Of a DNA stretch of 64,000 bases, positions 28,123-37,638 are shown piece by piece. Source of the DNA: Undibacterium sp. KW1 (GTDB taxonomy: Bacteria; Pseudomonadota; Gammaproteobacteria; Burkholderiales; Burkholderiaceae_D). The DNA lies in assembly GCF_009937955.1 (NCBI RefSeq), contig NZ_AP018439.1, positions 4,402,001-4,466,000 on the forward strand. Direction: 5' to 3'. The notes beneath the pieces were generated by a model. The model had not been told where the DNA came from. It saw only the letters and a program-made list of their open reading frames with translations, and searched no databases. The position numbers and the translations under genes were made by a program. Position 1 is the stretch's first letter. Each line of letters starts with the position of its first letter.

Positions 28123-29111
28123 TAACGCAACTCCACTTTTCCTGGCTCAATTATTTTCGCCGGAATTTGATTATTTGAATTACCGGGGCGCACCTTGATG
28201 ATTTGTCCCACATAACCATCCTGCATTGCCTCTACCCGGCTTTCTATGCTGACCAGACCATCGCGCGCCAGCAATACTACAAATTCACCACGGGCCACAT
28301 CAGGCACGGTTTCTATATTCGCGCGGTTCAAGATTGCACCTTTGTGCAAGCCAGTTTTTGCCCTGACTGCTGTTTTGGCAAAAGTGATTGGAGATACCGG
28401 CTCATTCACGTCGGCGAAGATGTCTACTTCCCTTAATTCCACATCTGCTTCTGAAACCGCACCCCCCCTTGCAATATCATGCCTGGCTATAAAGGCTTGT
28501 CTGCTGCCACTTAGCTCAAACAAGACTGGCACACTTTTGACGACTTGATCTGATATTAATACATCTAGCAATACTGTTAACTTACTGCGCAAACTTAATG
28601 GCTCGGACAAATGCGATATCCTCACCTTTACTTCACCTGCCGGTACCACAAGCGCTTGCAATTCGCCCTGATCCCTGATCGCAATATCGCTGCTGCCGGC
28701 ATCACGAACGTTTAAACTGATCCACTCTTCAAGCACGGCCCTGGCATGACTGCGCACCTTTGCCGCATCCACGATCTGGGTCTGCAACATGATATTGACC
28801 GCGTCAGCACCTACCCAATGAATATCCCTGCTGCGTGCACCTGCATGCTGTCTTACCCACTTCTCCAGTGCCTTGCGCTGCACTACCATATTGCCCGCGG
28901 TCAGCGACATGGTGCCTATCGGCAAAGCAAGCAACTGTGCTTCTTCTCTTTGCGTGGCGGCATCCACATTCACCACGTCTGCCAATACCAGCCTGGCCGA
29001 CTTTACCTGTACAACACTGCGCAATTCCAATTGCACTGTTTTTGCAGCAGCGATGTCAGCTAGCAGACACCATGCAAACAATACCTGCAATGCGATCCTG
29101 GCAGAATTCAC
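28122..29111 (-). CDS. flgA: Flagellar P-ring assembly chaperone FlgA
   Basis: 329 aa, GTG start, Sec signal peptide (LQVLFAWCLLADIAAA). The C-terminal SAF/ThrB-like domain carries FIARHDIARGGAVSEADVELREV and GLHKGAILNRANIE, typical of FlgA, which helps FlgI polymerise. It is about 100 residues longer than common FlgA because of an extra N-terminal domain. Located between flgG and flgH. Confidence 0.9.
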   Translation of the reverse strand: MNSARIALQVLFAWCLLADIAAAKTVQLELRSVVQVKSARLVLADVVNVDAATQREEAQLLALPIGTMSLTAGNMVVQRKALEKWVRQHAGARSRDIHWVGADAVNIMLQTQIVDAAKVRSHARAVLEEWISLNVRDAGSSDIAIRDQGELQALVVPAGEVKVRISHLSEPLSLRSKLTVLLDVLISDQVVKSVPVLFELSGSRQAFIARHDIARGGAVSEADVELREVDIFADVNEPVSPITFAKTAVRAKTGLHKGAILNRANIETVPDVARGEFVVLLARDGLVSIESRVEAMQDGYVGQIIKVRPGNSNNQIPAKIIEPGKVELR

Positions 29112-29117
29112 AGATAT

Positions 29118-29912
29118 CTACTTACGCAGATTGTTAACCAATCCCAGCATTTCATCCGACGCCTGCACGATTTTCACATTGGCTTCATAAGCACGCTGGG
29201 CGATCATCAGGTTCACCATTTCATCCAGCATCTTGACGTTGGATGCTTCCACATATCCCTGCATGATGCTACCAACGCCGTTTTCACCTGCAACACCGGC
29301 AACGGCTTCACCAGAAGACTCACTGGTTTTATACAGATTTTCACCCAACGTTGTCAGTTGACCGGGGCTGGCAAAGCGCACGAGTTCAAGCTGGCCGACA
29401 TCACTCATACCAGTTTGCCCTGCCTGGCTGACTTGCACCCTGCCATCGGCACTGATCTGCAAACTCTTTGCGCCGTCAGGAATGGTAATGCCTGGCTTCA
29501 GTGGCTGGCCGCTTTGCAAGGCAAGCTGGCCATCCTTATTCACTTTCAGGCTGCCGCCACGGCTATAGGCAATAGAATTGTCCGGCATCATGACAGAGAT
29601 AAAACCATCACCCTGTATGGCAATATCAAATGCAGAATCAGACTTCTTTAGTTCACCTGCATCAAACAATTTGCTCATGCTGGCAATCGCAACACCAGCA
29701 CCAAACTTGCCGCTTTGTGCCAGAGCACCCAGGCTGTCTGCGCCGCCGAGTTGTGACGTTAACCTGGTATCAGGCACCATCATGTCAGAGAAGCTGACGC
29801 GTCCTTTTTTAAAGCCGTTGGTATTCGCATTGGCGAGGTTATTAGCAATCGTATCAACATTCGTCTGTTGCGCCTGCATGCCAGTAGCGCCTATGTATAG
29901 TGCGTCAAACAT
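29118..29912 (-). CDS. flgG: Flagellar distal rod protein FlgG
   Basis: 264 aa. MFDALYIGATGMQAQQTNVD and IANNLANANTNGFKKGR at the N-terminus; GYVEASNVKMLDEMVNLMIA and QRAYEANVKIVQASDEML at the C-terminus. Normal FlgG length (about 260). Confidence 0.94.
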   Translation of the reverse strand: MFDALYIGATGMQAQQTNVDTIANNLANANTNGFKKGRVSFSDMMVPDTRLTSQLGGADSLGALAQSGKFGAGVAIASMSKLFDAGELKKSDSAFDIAIQGDGFISVMMPDNSIAYSRGGSLKVNKDGQLALQSGQPLKPGITIPDGAKSLQISADGRVQVSQAGQTGMSDVGQLELVRFASPGQLTTLGENLYKTSESSGEAVAGVAGENGVGSIMQGYVEASNVKMLDEMVNLMIAQRAYEANVKIVQASDEMLGLVNNLRK

Positions 29913-29962
29913 TCTTTTTCCTTGCGTGAAAATTATTCATTTTGTTTGCAAAACCATGACGA

Positions 29963-30709
29963 TCAGCTGACATCGCCAAGTTTTCTGACGGCGGAACCTA
30001 TCATTTCATCATAGCCCTGGGCAATTCTTTGCATGGATTCAAAATGGCGCATGGTTTGCATCACTTGCACCATCTCTTGCATGGAATTGATATTCGCGTT
30101 TTCCAATTGGCCCTGGTGTATTTGAGCCACTTTGCTTTGCGAACCCCAGACGCCTTCTCTTGCCGTCAGCATGCCATCACCCACCTTGATCAGATCACTA
30201 GTATGTTCAAATTCCATCAACTTGAACTGTCCGGCAGAAGTTGCAGGCAAATTACCCGCCTCGGCATTGACATCATCAACAAACAGGCCGCTCGCATCCA
30301 CTACAGGCTTGGACGTACGGACAATGATCTCCCCACTTTTACCCATCACAGGATAACCCTGCTGATTGACAATACGGCCCTGCGCATCAATACGGAAATT
30401 ACCTTGCCGTGTATAGGCAGGACCTTGCGGCGTAGATACTTCAAAATACCCATTGCCGCTAATCGCAAAATCCAGGCTCTGACCAGTAACTTTGAAAGTT
30501 CCCTGGCGCTGATCCGTCACCACTTCCAGCGCGCTCGCCTGTTGATCCAAATTCATACCGGTTTGCACCAGATCGCCAAAGGTGTGCTCGACGATGACTT
30601 CCCGTTTGTAAGCAGGTGTCAGCGTATTAGCCATGTTCATGCTGATGCGTTCCATGCGGGCCGCATCGTTTTGCATGCTTTGCAGGGCAACGCCCATAAT
30701 TCCATTCAT
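29963..30709 (-). CDS. flgF: Flagellar rod protein FlgF
   Basis: 248 aa. Rod-family ends: MNGIMGVALQSMQNDAARME, then SMNMANTLTPAYKREVIVEH, and C-terminal NINSMQEMVQVMQTMRHFES. The middle YTRQGNFRIDAQGRIVNQQG is the FlgF/FlgG/FlgE beta signature. Its position next to flgG supports FlgF. Confidence 0.88.
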   Translation of the reverse strand: MNGIMGVALQSMQNDAARMERISMNMANTLTPAYKREVIVEHTFGDLVQTGMNLDQQASALEVVTDQRQGTFKVTGQSLDFAISGNGYFEVSTPQGPAYTRQGNFRIDAQGRIVNQQGYPVMGKSGEIIVRTSKPVVDASGLFVDDVNAEAGNLPATSAGQFKLMEFEHTSDLIKVGDGMLTAREGVWGSQSKVAQIHQGQLENANINSMQEMVQVMQTMRHFESMQRIAQGYDEMIGSAVRKLGDVS

Positions 30710-30756
30710 CGCTACTATCTTTCTTTTTCTATTCAGCTATCTCAAAACGACATCCA

Positions 30757-32835
30757 TTACAGTTGCACTACCCCAAAAGACTTCAACTCTATGTTCTGAG
30801 GAATCTCTGACATCGACAACACGCGCAAATGCGGTACAACACGCTCGCTCAGCGCGCGTATATGGCGCCGCAATTCAGGTGAGCATAACAAAACTGGCAG
30901 CATATTGCTTTTCATCATACGGTCAGCCTGCTGTACCAGCTTGCTCATAAACTGTTCTGCCAGTTTTGGCTCCAGCACAAACGACCTGTTTGCCGGCCCG
31001 CCATCCTGGCGTGCTGACTGTAGGTTTTGCATGAACTGGCTTTCAATGACAGGGTCCAGCGTCATCACCTGCAAGGCACTCGCTTCACCCATCAAGCCCT
31101 GGCAAATCGCATTACCCAGACGTTGGCGCACCATTTCAGTCAGGAAATTGGTGTCCTTGCTGCTACGGCCTGCATCGGCCAGGGTTTCCAGGATCGCCTC
31201 AATGTGCCGGATGGAGACCTTTTCTTTCAACAGATTTTGCAGTACGCGCTGCACATCGCTGATAGAAATGACCGTCGGGATCAATTCATCAACCAGACTG
31301 GATTGATTCTCACGTACACGTGTCAGCAAACGGTCTGTCTCGCCCCTCGTCAACAAATTGGCTGATTCTCTGCGCAAAACCTCAGTCAGATGGGTCAGGA
31401 ATACTGTTTCACCATCCACCAGCGTGTATTTGTTGGCGCTGGCATTGTCGCGCTGGCTTGCGTCGATCCACAATGCTGGCAAACCATAGGTAGGGTCTTT
31501 GGTGACTTCACCTTGTATGGACTTGACGTCGCCAGTCGGATGTATCGCGAGATACTGATTCAACCTCGCCTCACCCTTGGCGACGATCACGCCATCAATA
31601 CAAATTTCATAGCGGTCAGCCAGCAACTTCTTGGCATCTTTAAACCGCACCTTGGGCAATACCAGACCCAGGTCCATCGCATGCTGTTTGCGGAAAACTG
31701 CAATCCTGTCCATGAACAAACTGCCGGATTGATTAATCAGAGGTATCCAGTTGCTACCCACATGCACCTCTATCGGCTCAACCGGCAACATGCTATACGG
31801 GTCATCTTTGCCTGCCGCATTGTCACCTTCTAAAATGTCATCCTCATTACTGTCTTTGCTGCTTTCAGCCTCTTGCGTTTTTTTGCTTCTGTATGAGAAA
31901 TAAGTCACACACAGCACAAAGCTCAACAGGCCAAGTGTTGGCACTGCCGGTATGCCAGGCAATACCAGCAAGCCACCCAATGCCACGCCCACCAGCAACA
32001 GGGTTTTAGGAAAAGACAATATCTGCTGGAACACTTCCTGACTCAGATTACCGTCAGATGCCGATCGGGTGACGATAATACCCGTACCCAGTGCAATCAC
32101 CAGTGCTGGCACCTGGGTTACGATACCGTCACCTATCGTCAGCAAGGTATAAGTCTGCAAAGCCTGCGCCCATGGTATGCCGTGCTGCATGATACCGATC
32201 AGCAAGCCACCAATGATATTGATGAGCAAAATGATAATACCGGCGATGGCATCGCCTTTGACAAACTTGCTGGCACCATCCATGGCACCATAAAAACCCG
32301 CTTCTTTTTCCAGGTTCTTGCGTTTCTTTTGAGCTTCTTCCTGAGTGATGAAACCCATGTTGAGATCAGCATCAATACTCATTTGCTGACCTGGCATACT
32401 GTCCAGCGTAAAACGGGCAGCCACCTCAGACACACGCTGCGCACCGCTAGTAATCACCACATACTGCACAACAATCAAAATCAAAAATACAATTAGGCCA
32501 ATCACATAATTACCGCCAACTACATAAGAACCAATCGCTGCAATCACCTTACCCGCATCACCATGCGACAAAATTAAACGCGTAGCAGCCACATTCAATG
32601 ACAAGCGGAACAAGGTCGCAATCAACAACAAGGATGGAAAAGTAGAAAACTCCACCGGACGCGCCATGTAAAACGTCAACAACAAAATCAAAAACGCAAA
32701 ACTGAAGTTAGCCAAGATCAAGAAATCCAGGACAGGGCTAGGGATGGGCGCAAACAGCACGACCAAAACACCCAGCACCAGCATCACCAGCGCCAGATCG
32801 CTATGCTTACCTAAAAGTTGCGTCAATTGCTTCAA
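30757..32835 (-). CDS. flhA: Flagellar export gate protein FlhA
   Basis: 692 aa, TTG start overlapping the flhB stop (TTGA). Eight predicted membrane helices in the first 320 residues, with the conserved cytosolic loop ARFTLDSMPGQQMSIDADLN and GFYGAMDGASKFVKGDAIAG. The C-terminal cytosolic domain (residues about 345-692) docks export substrates and chaperones. Full length and well conserved. Confidence 0.95.
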   Translation of the reverse strand: MKQLTQLLGKHSDLALVMLVLGVLVVLFAPIPSPVLDFLILANFSFAFLILLLTFYMARPVEFSTFPSLLLIATLFRLSLNVAATRLILSHGDAGKVIAAIGSYVVGGNYVIGLIVFLILIVVQYVVITSGAQRVSEVAARFTLDSMPGQQMSIDADLNMGFITQEEAQKKRKNLEKEAGFYGAMDGASKFVKGDAIAGIIILLINIIGGLLIGIMQHGIPWAQALQTYTLLTIGDGIVTQVPALVIALGTGIIVTRSASDGNLSQEVFQQILSFPKTLLLVGVALGGLLVLPGIPAVPTLGLLSFVLCVTYFSYRSKKTQEAESSKDSNEDDILEGDNAAGKDDPYSMLPVEPIEVHVGSNWIPLINQSGSLFMDRIAVFRKQHAMDLGLVLPKVRFKDAKKLLADRYEICIDGVIVAKGEARLNQYLAIHPTGDVKSIQGEVTKDPTYGLPALWIDASQRDNASANKYTLVDGETVFLTHLTEVLRRESANLLTRGETDRLLTRVRENQSSLVDELIPTVISISDVQRVLQNLLKEKVSIRHIEAILETLADAGRSSKDTNFLTEMVRQRLGNAICQGLMGEASALQVMTLDPVIESQFMQNLQSARQDGGPANRSFVLEPKLAEQFMSKLVQQADRMMKSNMLPVLLCSPELRRHIRALSERVVPHLRVLSMSEIPQNIELKSFGVVQL

Positions 32836-33938
32836 ACTGCTTCCCCAGCTACAAGGGTTTCTTTAACAAGGGCTTCTTTATTTTTTCTCATTGCAAATAC
32901 CCAAATCATGATCTTGGCCACATCCGCATATAGGTGCGTGGGCACATGCTGATCAAAATCCACCTCACGGAATAATTGACGTGCAAGCGCCTTGTTTTGC
33001 ACCACCGGTATATGATGTCGCACGGCCATCTTCCTCATAGCCTGTGCTAAAGAACCTGCACCTTTTGCCAGCAATTGTGGCGACTCCATCTTGCCATGCT
33101 CATAACGCAAGGCAATCGCCAGATGCGTAGGGTTGGTGATCAGCACATCTGCATTTTTTGTCTTTGCTGCAGCCAGGCTGCGTTTTAACATCTCACGACG
33201 CAACTCGCGCAAGCGCGAACGTATGCGTGGGTCACCATCACGATTTTTTGCTTCGTCTTTCACATCGCGTTTGCTCATGCGCATTTTTTTGGCAAACTCG
33301 CGATGCACAAACATCAAATCCAAAAAGGCCAGCAAAGCCAGCACCAGGGTCATCTTGAAACCAAGTGACACCAGATCAACTTGCATGTTCTTGATCATTT
33401 CCAGTGGCGGCAACATAGCAGTATGAAACAACTGCGGCCCAATCTGCTTCAAGGCCAGATATGCCACCAAGCTCAGCAAGATCAGCTTAAAACAGGTCCT
33501 GAATAAATCAAACAATGACCTTATTGAAAAAAACTTCTTGATCCCGTTCATCGGATTCAAGCGGTTAAAATCAGGTTTGACAGGCTCGCTAGACAAAATC
33601 ACGCCAGTCTGCGCAACATTACTAATAATAGCTGTCAACATCAGTGCAATAAAAAATGGTAGCAACAAATACAGTCCATCCAGCAGCAACGTACGCAACA
33701 TGCGCCAGTAATTAATCGAACCAACATCCCCCTGCCCCAGTTGCAACAACAGGTTCAAGTCCAGCTTGAATAAATCCCGTATGCCATCCAGGCCACGCCA
33801 ATAGAAAAAAACCACCACCACAAAAAATACCACGACAGACACTACATCCGGGCTTTTCGCCACCTGCCCTTTTTCTTTCGCTTTTTGTAGCTTATAGGGA
33901 GTAGCTTTTTCAGAGCGGTCAAAATCCTGTTCAGACAT
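32832..33938 (-). CDS. flhB: Flagellar export switch protein FlhB
   Basis: About 368 aa from the ATG at 33938 (MSEQDFDRSEKATPYKLQKA), which overlaps the fliR stop as TGATG. Four membrane helices, then the cytosolic domain with the autocleavage site NPTH (VLITNPTHLAIALRYEHGKM). Cleavage there switches export from rod/hook to late substrates under FliK control. Confidence 0.95.
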   Translation of the reverse strand: MSEQDFDRSEKATPYKLQKAKEKGQVAKSPDVVSVVVFFVVVVFFYWRGLDGIRDLFKLDLNLLLQLGQGDVGSINYWRMLRTLLLDGLYLLLPFFIALMLTAIISNVAQTGVILSSEPVKPDFNRLNPMNGIKKFFSIRSLFDLFRTCFKLILLSLVAYLALKQIGPQLFHTAMLPPLEMIKNMQVDLVSLGFKMTLVLALLAFLDLMFVHREFAKKMRMSKRDVKDEAKNRDGDPRIRSRLRELRREMLKRSLAAAKTKNADVLITNPTHLAIALRYEHGKMESPQLLAKGAGSLAQAMRKMAVRHHIPVVQNKALARQLFREVDFDQHVPTHLYADVAKIMIWVFAMRKNKEALVKETLVAGEAV

Positions 33939-34783
33939 CAGGCAAACTTTCCTGCCGATGGCATAAGCGCCCGAGCATCTGCCACCGCAAACACCGCACC
34001 CCAACTCTGAAAAATACTGCCCTGTATGCGGGTGATGGTGCTACCCATCAACACAAAACCAAAAGACAATGCGGCGAGGCCAACCACAACCTTGATCGGC
34101 ACGCCCATCACAAACATATTCATCTGCGGTAAATTACGCGCCACTACGCCCAGCGCCAACTCCACCAGCAACACACAAAATACTATGGGAGCAGCCAGTG
34201 CAAAACCCAGGCTGAACAAGCCACCCACCTGCTTTAATACCGGCACCGACACCGCCTGTATCGACCATGCCTTGCCCAGCGGGAAGCGCTCTATGCTGTA
34301 GGCCACAGCCCTCAACAAAGTGTGATGCCCATTAATCAAAAAAAAGTACACCACCGCGACCTGGTTAAAGGCCATCGTCAAGATAGGCAATTGTGTTCTG
34401 GTCAATGGGTCAAACACCTGCGCCATGCCAAAACCGATTTGTATATCCAGCACCCGCCCGGCAATCGAAATGGCAGCAAAACTGATAAAAATACCCACCG
34501 CCAGCGTCGCCCCCAATGCCAGCTCACGCGCTGCCGCCAGGATAATAAAACCGGCGCCTGTTTCCACAGGCGCAGCATCAAGCAAGCCAGCAGGAGCAAT
34601 CCCCAAAGCTATCGCCAGACTCAAACTAAAAATCAGGATTGTGCGATAAGTGGCCGGCAGAGTTGACGCATACAAAATAGGCGTCAGCAACAGCAAGGCA
34701 GCAATGCGCACAGAAAGCAAAAAAGCCTTCAGCATCACACCGCTGCCGATAAAGTCAGCAAGAAAATTTCCCAAATCTGCCAT
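33938..34783 (-). CDS. fliR: Flagellar export gate protein FliR
   Basis: 281 aa, six hydrophobic helices. Conserved FliR segments: FLLSVRIAALLLLTPILYAS, GFGMAQVFDPLTRTQLPIL and GVVARNLPQMNMFVMGVPIK. Forms the export gate with FliP and FliQ. 3 bp downstream of fliQ. Confidence 0.94.
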   Translation of the reverse strand: MADLGNFLADFIGSGVMLKAFLLSVRIAALLLLTPILYASTLPATYRTILIFSLSLAIALGIAPAGLLDAAPVETGAGFIILAAARELALGATLAVGIFISFAAISIAGRVLDIQIGFGMAQVFDPLTRTQLPILTMAFNQVAVVYFFLINGHHTLLRAVAYSIERFPLGKAWSIQAVSVPVLKQVGGLFSLGFALAAPIVFCVLLVELALGVVARNLPQMNMFVMGVPIKVVVGLAALSFGFVLMGSTITRIQGSIFQSWGAVFAVADARALMPSAGKFA

Positions 34784-34786
34784 GAG

Positions 34787-35053
34787 TCAAAACATCTGTG
34801 GGATATTCGTCCACAGCTTGGTGGCAAACTGCGTCAGTTTGCGCAACATCCATGGCCCAGCCACGACCAAAGTGATCGTTGCCGTCAGCAATTTTGGAAT
34901 AAAAGTGAGTGACATCTCTTGTATTTGTGTCACCACTTGGAATATACTTATGAGTAAGCCAACAAGCATGGTCAGCCCCAGCACTGGCAGGCATATTAGC
35001 AAGCCTGTCCAAAACAGCTCAGCCATGAGCGATAAAGCAAAGTCTGAATGCAT
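34787..35053 (-). CDS. fliQ: Flagellar export gate protein FliQ
   Basis: 88 aa, two membrane helices (LFWTGLLICLPVLGLTMLVGLL and a C-terminal hairpin helix), with the FliQ signature SIFQVVTQIQEMSLTFIPKL. First gene of the 22-kb minus-strand run; the promoter should lie in 35054-35280. Confidence 0.93.
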   Translation of the reverse strand: MHSDFALSLMAELFWTGLLICLPVLGLTMLVGLLISIFQVVTQIQEMSLTFIPKLLTATITLVVAGPWMLRKLTQFATKLWTNIPQMF

Positions 35054-35448
35054 ATAAATGACTTAACACCAGCGGCTCTCACAAGGGAGTTACACCCTAT
35101 CCCACACCAATAACTCCGCCAGTCAACAACGTCCCAATAAATAATGAGCGTCATTGTACATTGATATTTTACAATTACTCACAAATTTCTTTGCATTTAC
35201 AAAATATTTTTTGAAATTTTTATAAATTGCAAGAAATATTTACCAAAAACAATTTCATTTGATTAATATCTTTAAAACAATTGTCAGAATACAACACTTG
35301 TCTGCCCCGCAAGAATCAAGATCGCATTTTGTTGCAACCGTCATTGCCCACTTATTGCCCACTTATAAAGCCAGCCCGCAATTATCACCCTGGATGTGAA
35401 CTCATAAAGCCGATTGCCCGTGCAGGTTTTTATCACTCTATCGCTTTA
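35054..35448. other. AT-rich intergenic region upstream of the flagellar run
   Basis: No gene. 35140-35280 is very AT-rich and should contain the fliQ promoter; I see no clear sigma-54 (GG-N10-GC) or sigma-28 match. A tandem duplication ATTGCCCACTT lies near 35340-35365. Confidence 0.45.
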
Positions 35449-36285
35449 TTACGCCTCAAATTTTCGCACTGCCCGGCTAACGGTCATGTAATGCACAGTA
35501 AAAAATTCTGCTATTTCAGCCATGGTATAAGCACCGGAATGATAGGCACGATACATGGCCTCATCTCGATTTGTGTATTGCTGCTGGTAAGTAGCTAGAG
35601 GGAGTGCAATGGAACGGCGATGTGCCAGCGACACTTCACGCAGATCTTCAGGCCGTAATTGATGCTGGTATTTTTCGACAAACTCATCATCGCCCAATAG
35701 CAACTGATGCCTGGTCGCCAGCAGAGGTGACAGCAAGCCCATTCCTTCCAGCACAAATTTTGCATAGGCTACACGCGCCCGTTTGCGGCTGGCACCAAAC
35801 TGCCCCAGCAGCCAGTCTGTGTCTAGCCATTCTGGCGCATGCCTGTCCTGCATGCAGCAGTCATAGCTGCTCCAGTGCCATTGCTCTGGCAAGTCCACCA
35901 TTCCGGCACGCACAGGATTAAGAACAATATAGCGGGCCAACTCCAATAGATGCGCTTCTTTTTGCACCAGAATAGCCTTGTACCTGCCCTGGAACAAATG
36001 CCCGACTTGCTTGTGTTTGCGATTGAAGCGCTGGGTGTACAAGCCATTGAGCTGGCGCATGCCACGCGACAAATTACCATCCACTGTTTCTACCAAAAGA
36101 TGATAGTGATTACTCATTTCGCAGTAAGCATGCACCACCCAGTTAAAGCGGTCACAGACCTCTGCCAGCACCGTCAACCACTCTTGCCGGTCTTCATCAT
36201 CAATATAAATATCCTCACGCCTGTCTCCGCGAGAAGTGACGTGATACAAAGCTCCGGCAAATTCTAAACGTAGTGGTCTGGCCAT
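35449..36285 (-). CDS. REP-associated tyrosine transposase (RAYT)
   Basis: 278 aa. Y1/HUH transposase: MARPLRLEFAGALYHVTSRG at the N-terminus, the metal-binding HxH pair in MSNHYHLLVET (H60, H62) and a candidate catalytic tyrosine in NGLYTQRFN (Y83). The C-terminal 45 residues form a helix-turn-helix (YTMAEIAEFFTVHYMTVSRA). RAYTs are domesticated IS200-like enzymes that act on REP palindromes. GACCCC-containing repeats lie directly upstream (36310-36400) and again at 39489-39690. Confidence 0.88.
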   Translation of the reverse strand: MARPLRLEFAGALYHVTSRGDRREDIYIDDEDRQEWLTVLAEVCDRFNWVVHAYCEMSNHYHLLVETVDGNLSRGMRQLNGLYTQRFNRKHKQVGHLFQGRYKAILVQKEAHLLELARYIVLNPVRAGMVDLPEQWHWSSYDCCMQDRHAPEWLDTDWLLGQFGASRKRARVAYAKFVLEGMGLLSPLLATRHQLLLGDDEFVEKYQHQLRPEDLREVSLAHRRSIALPLATYQQQYTNRDEAMYRAYHSGAYTMAEIAEFFTVHYMTVSRAVRKFEA

Positions 36286-36309
36286 GGTTTAAGCATAGCA
36301 CATTTTGCA

Positions 36310-36400
36310 GAAAATGTTGGAATGTTAGAACTGACCCCTTTTTCTGTGTGTGACCCCTTTTTCTGTGTGCTGAAAATGTTGGAATGTTAGAACTGACCCC
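36310..36400. repeat. Direct repeats with GACCCC core upstream of RAYT
   Basis: A 29-bp unit (GAAAATGTTGGAATG...CTGACCCC) occurs at 36310-36338 and 36372-36400, with two TGACCCCTTTTT(T)CTGTGTG units between. The GACCCC core recurs at 39489-39690. Likely REP-like targets of the adjacent RAYT, or relics of its movement. Confidence 0.6.
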
Positions 36401-36410
36401 AATTTTGCTG

Positions 36411-36761
36411 CGGGCAAGGCCATTGAGCACGCACTCAAACGCTGGCCGGCGCTGGTGCGCTATATCGATTCGGGCACGCTGCCGATTGATAACAATGCGG
36501 TCGAAAACGCGATACGTCCGATTGTCATAGGCAAGAAGAACTGGCTGTTCGCCGGCTCAGAACGCGCCGGCCGCCGTGCTGCCGCCATCCAGACCTTGCT
36601 GGGCACCGCCAGGCTCAATGGCCTTGATCCGATGCAATGGCTGACCAGCGTCCTGGAACGTCTCCCGACGTGCCCTAACAACCAGATCGATTCGCTGCTG
36701 CCATTTCCGAACTCTACACAGCTATAACTTCTTTTTATAGGTGGGGCGGCTGGACGCTTAC
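36411..36761 (+). pseudogene. Remnant of an IS66-family element (3' end of transposase gene plus right end)
   Basis: Matches 38912-39262 of the complete IS66 downstream with offset 2501 and at least one difference (V for A in RPIVIGKKNWLF). It holds the last about 105 codons of tnpC (stop near 36727) and the 20-bp terminal inverted repeat at 36742-36761. The 5' part is lost at the junction with the GACCCC repeats. Confidence 0.85.
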
Positions 36762-36921
36762 GGTGGTGCCTGCTTCGGTGATGGAGGAACGGCGGCAGCG
36801 CCGGGCATGGATTGCTTTGGCGTGGGCCGATGAGGATTTGTAAGCGTCCAGCCGCCCCATCTAGCATTGAACGATGACCTCATCCAGACTCACGCTCCCA
36901 TCACAAGTAAAGAGGAGCAGT

Positions 36922-37254
36922 ATGAAACGAGATCAAGCCAAGCGGCAGCAGTGGCAACAGCACATCACCCAGTGGCAGCAGAGTGCACTGAGTCAGCGCG
37001 CCTTTTGCGAGCATGCAGGCCTCAAGTTCTCCACCTTCGACTATTGGCGGCGCGCACTCATCGCCGAACAGTCTGTTGAGAATAAGTCAGCATCCCAAGC
37101 GCAGCATCCCGGCATTGCGCTATTACCCGTGCAAGTAACATCTGCTCCTTCTGCTCCCACAGGGCTGATGTTGCGCAGCCCGCAAGGCTGGGAACTGCGT
37201 CTGCCACCCGAGGTCAAGGCGGACTGGCTGTCCGACCTGCTGCGTGGCCTGTGA
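36922..37254 (+). CDS. tnpA: IS66 accessory protein TnpA
   Basis: 110 aa from the ATG at 36922, which follows a strong AGGAG site; the open frame upstream is not needed. The N-terminal helix-turn-helix segment (QSALSQRAFCEHAGLKFSTF, then DYWRR) and C-terminal LMLRSPQGWELRLPPEV match the IS66 OrfA family. Overlaps tnpB by about 4 nt. Confidence 0.9.
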   Translation: MKRDQAKRQQWQQHITQWQQSALSQRAFCEHAGLKFSTFDYWRRALIAEQSVENKSASQAQHPGIALLPVQVTSAPSAPTGLMLRSPQGWELRLPPEVKADWLSDLLRGL

Positions 37255-37595
37255 TGCAATGGCAGGCAGATGCCATCTGGCTGGCGGTGCAGCCGGTCGA
37301 CATCCGCGCCGGGATCGACCGCCTGTCAACCTACGTCCAGCAAGCACTGGGGCGTATGCCTTGCGACGGTACTGCCTACGTTTTCAGCAACCGGCGCCAC
37401 ACACGCCTCAAAGTGGTGTGCTGGGATGGCAACGGCGTGTGGATGTGCGTGCGCCGCCTGCACCGTGGTCAATTCGTCTGGCCCAAGCCTGGCGAGCTCA
37501 GTTGGCAATTGACCGCCGAGCAATGGCAGTGGCTGGTGGCCGGCGTCGATTGGCAGCGCTTGTCGGCACCGGCTCCGGCAGCCTGGGCACTGTAG
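37251..37595 (+). CDS. tnpB: IS66 accessory protein TnpB
   Basis: 114 aa. Shows the IS66 Orf2 signature: VQPVDIRAGIDRLSTYVQQA, then CDGTAYVFSNRRHTRLKVVC, then WPKPGELSWQLTAEQWQWLV. Starts at a GTG overlapping the tnpA stop, or the adjacent ATG at 37254. Required together with TnpA and TnpC for IS66 transposition. Confidence 0.93.
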   Translation: MMQWQADAIWLAVQPVDIRAGIDRLSTYVQQALGRMPCDGTAYVFSNRRHTRLKVVCWDGNGVWMCVRRLHRGQFVWPKPGELSWQLTAEQWQWLVAGVDWQRLSAPAPAAWAL

Positions 37596-37638
37596 CAAGT
37601 CCCTGTTAACTTCGACGCGAATCTGTTAACATGGCGCC

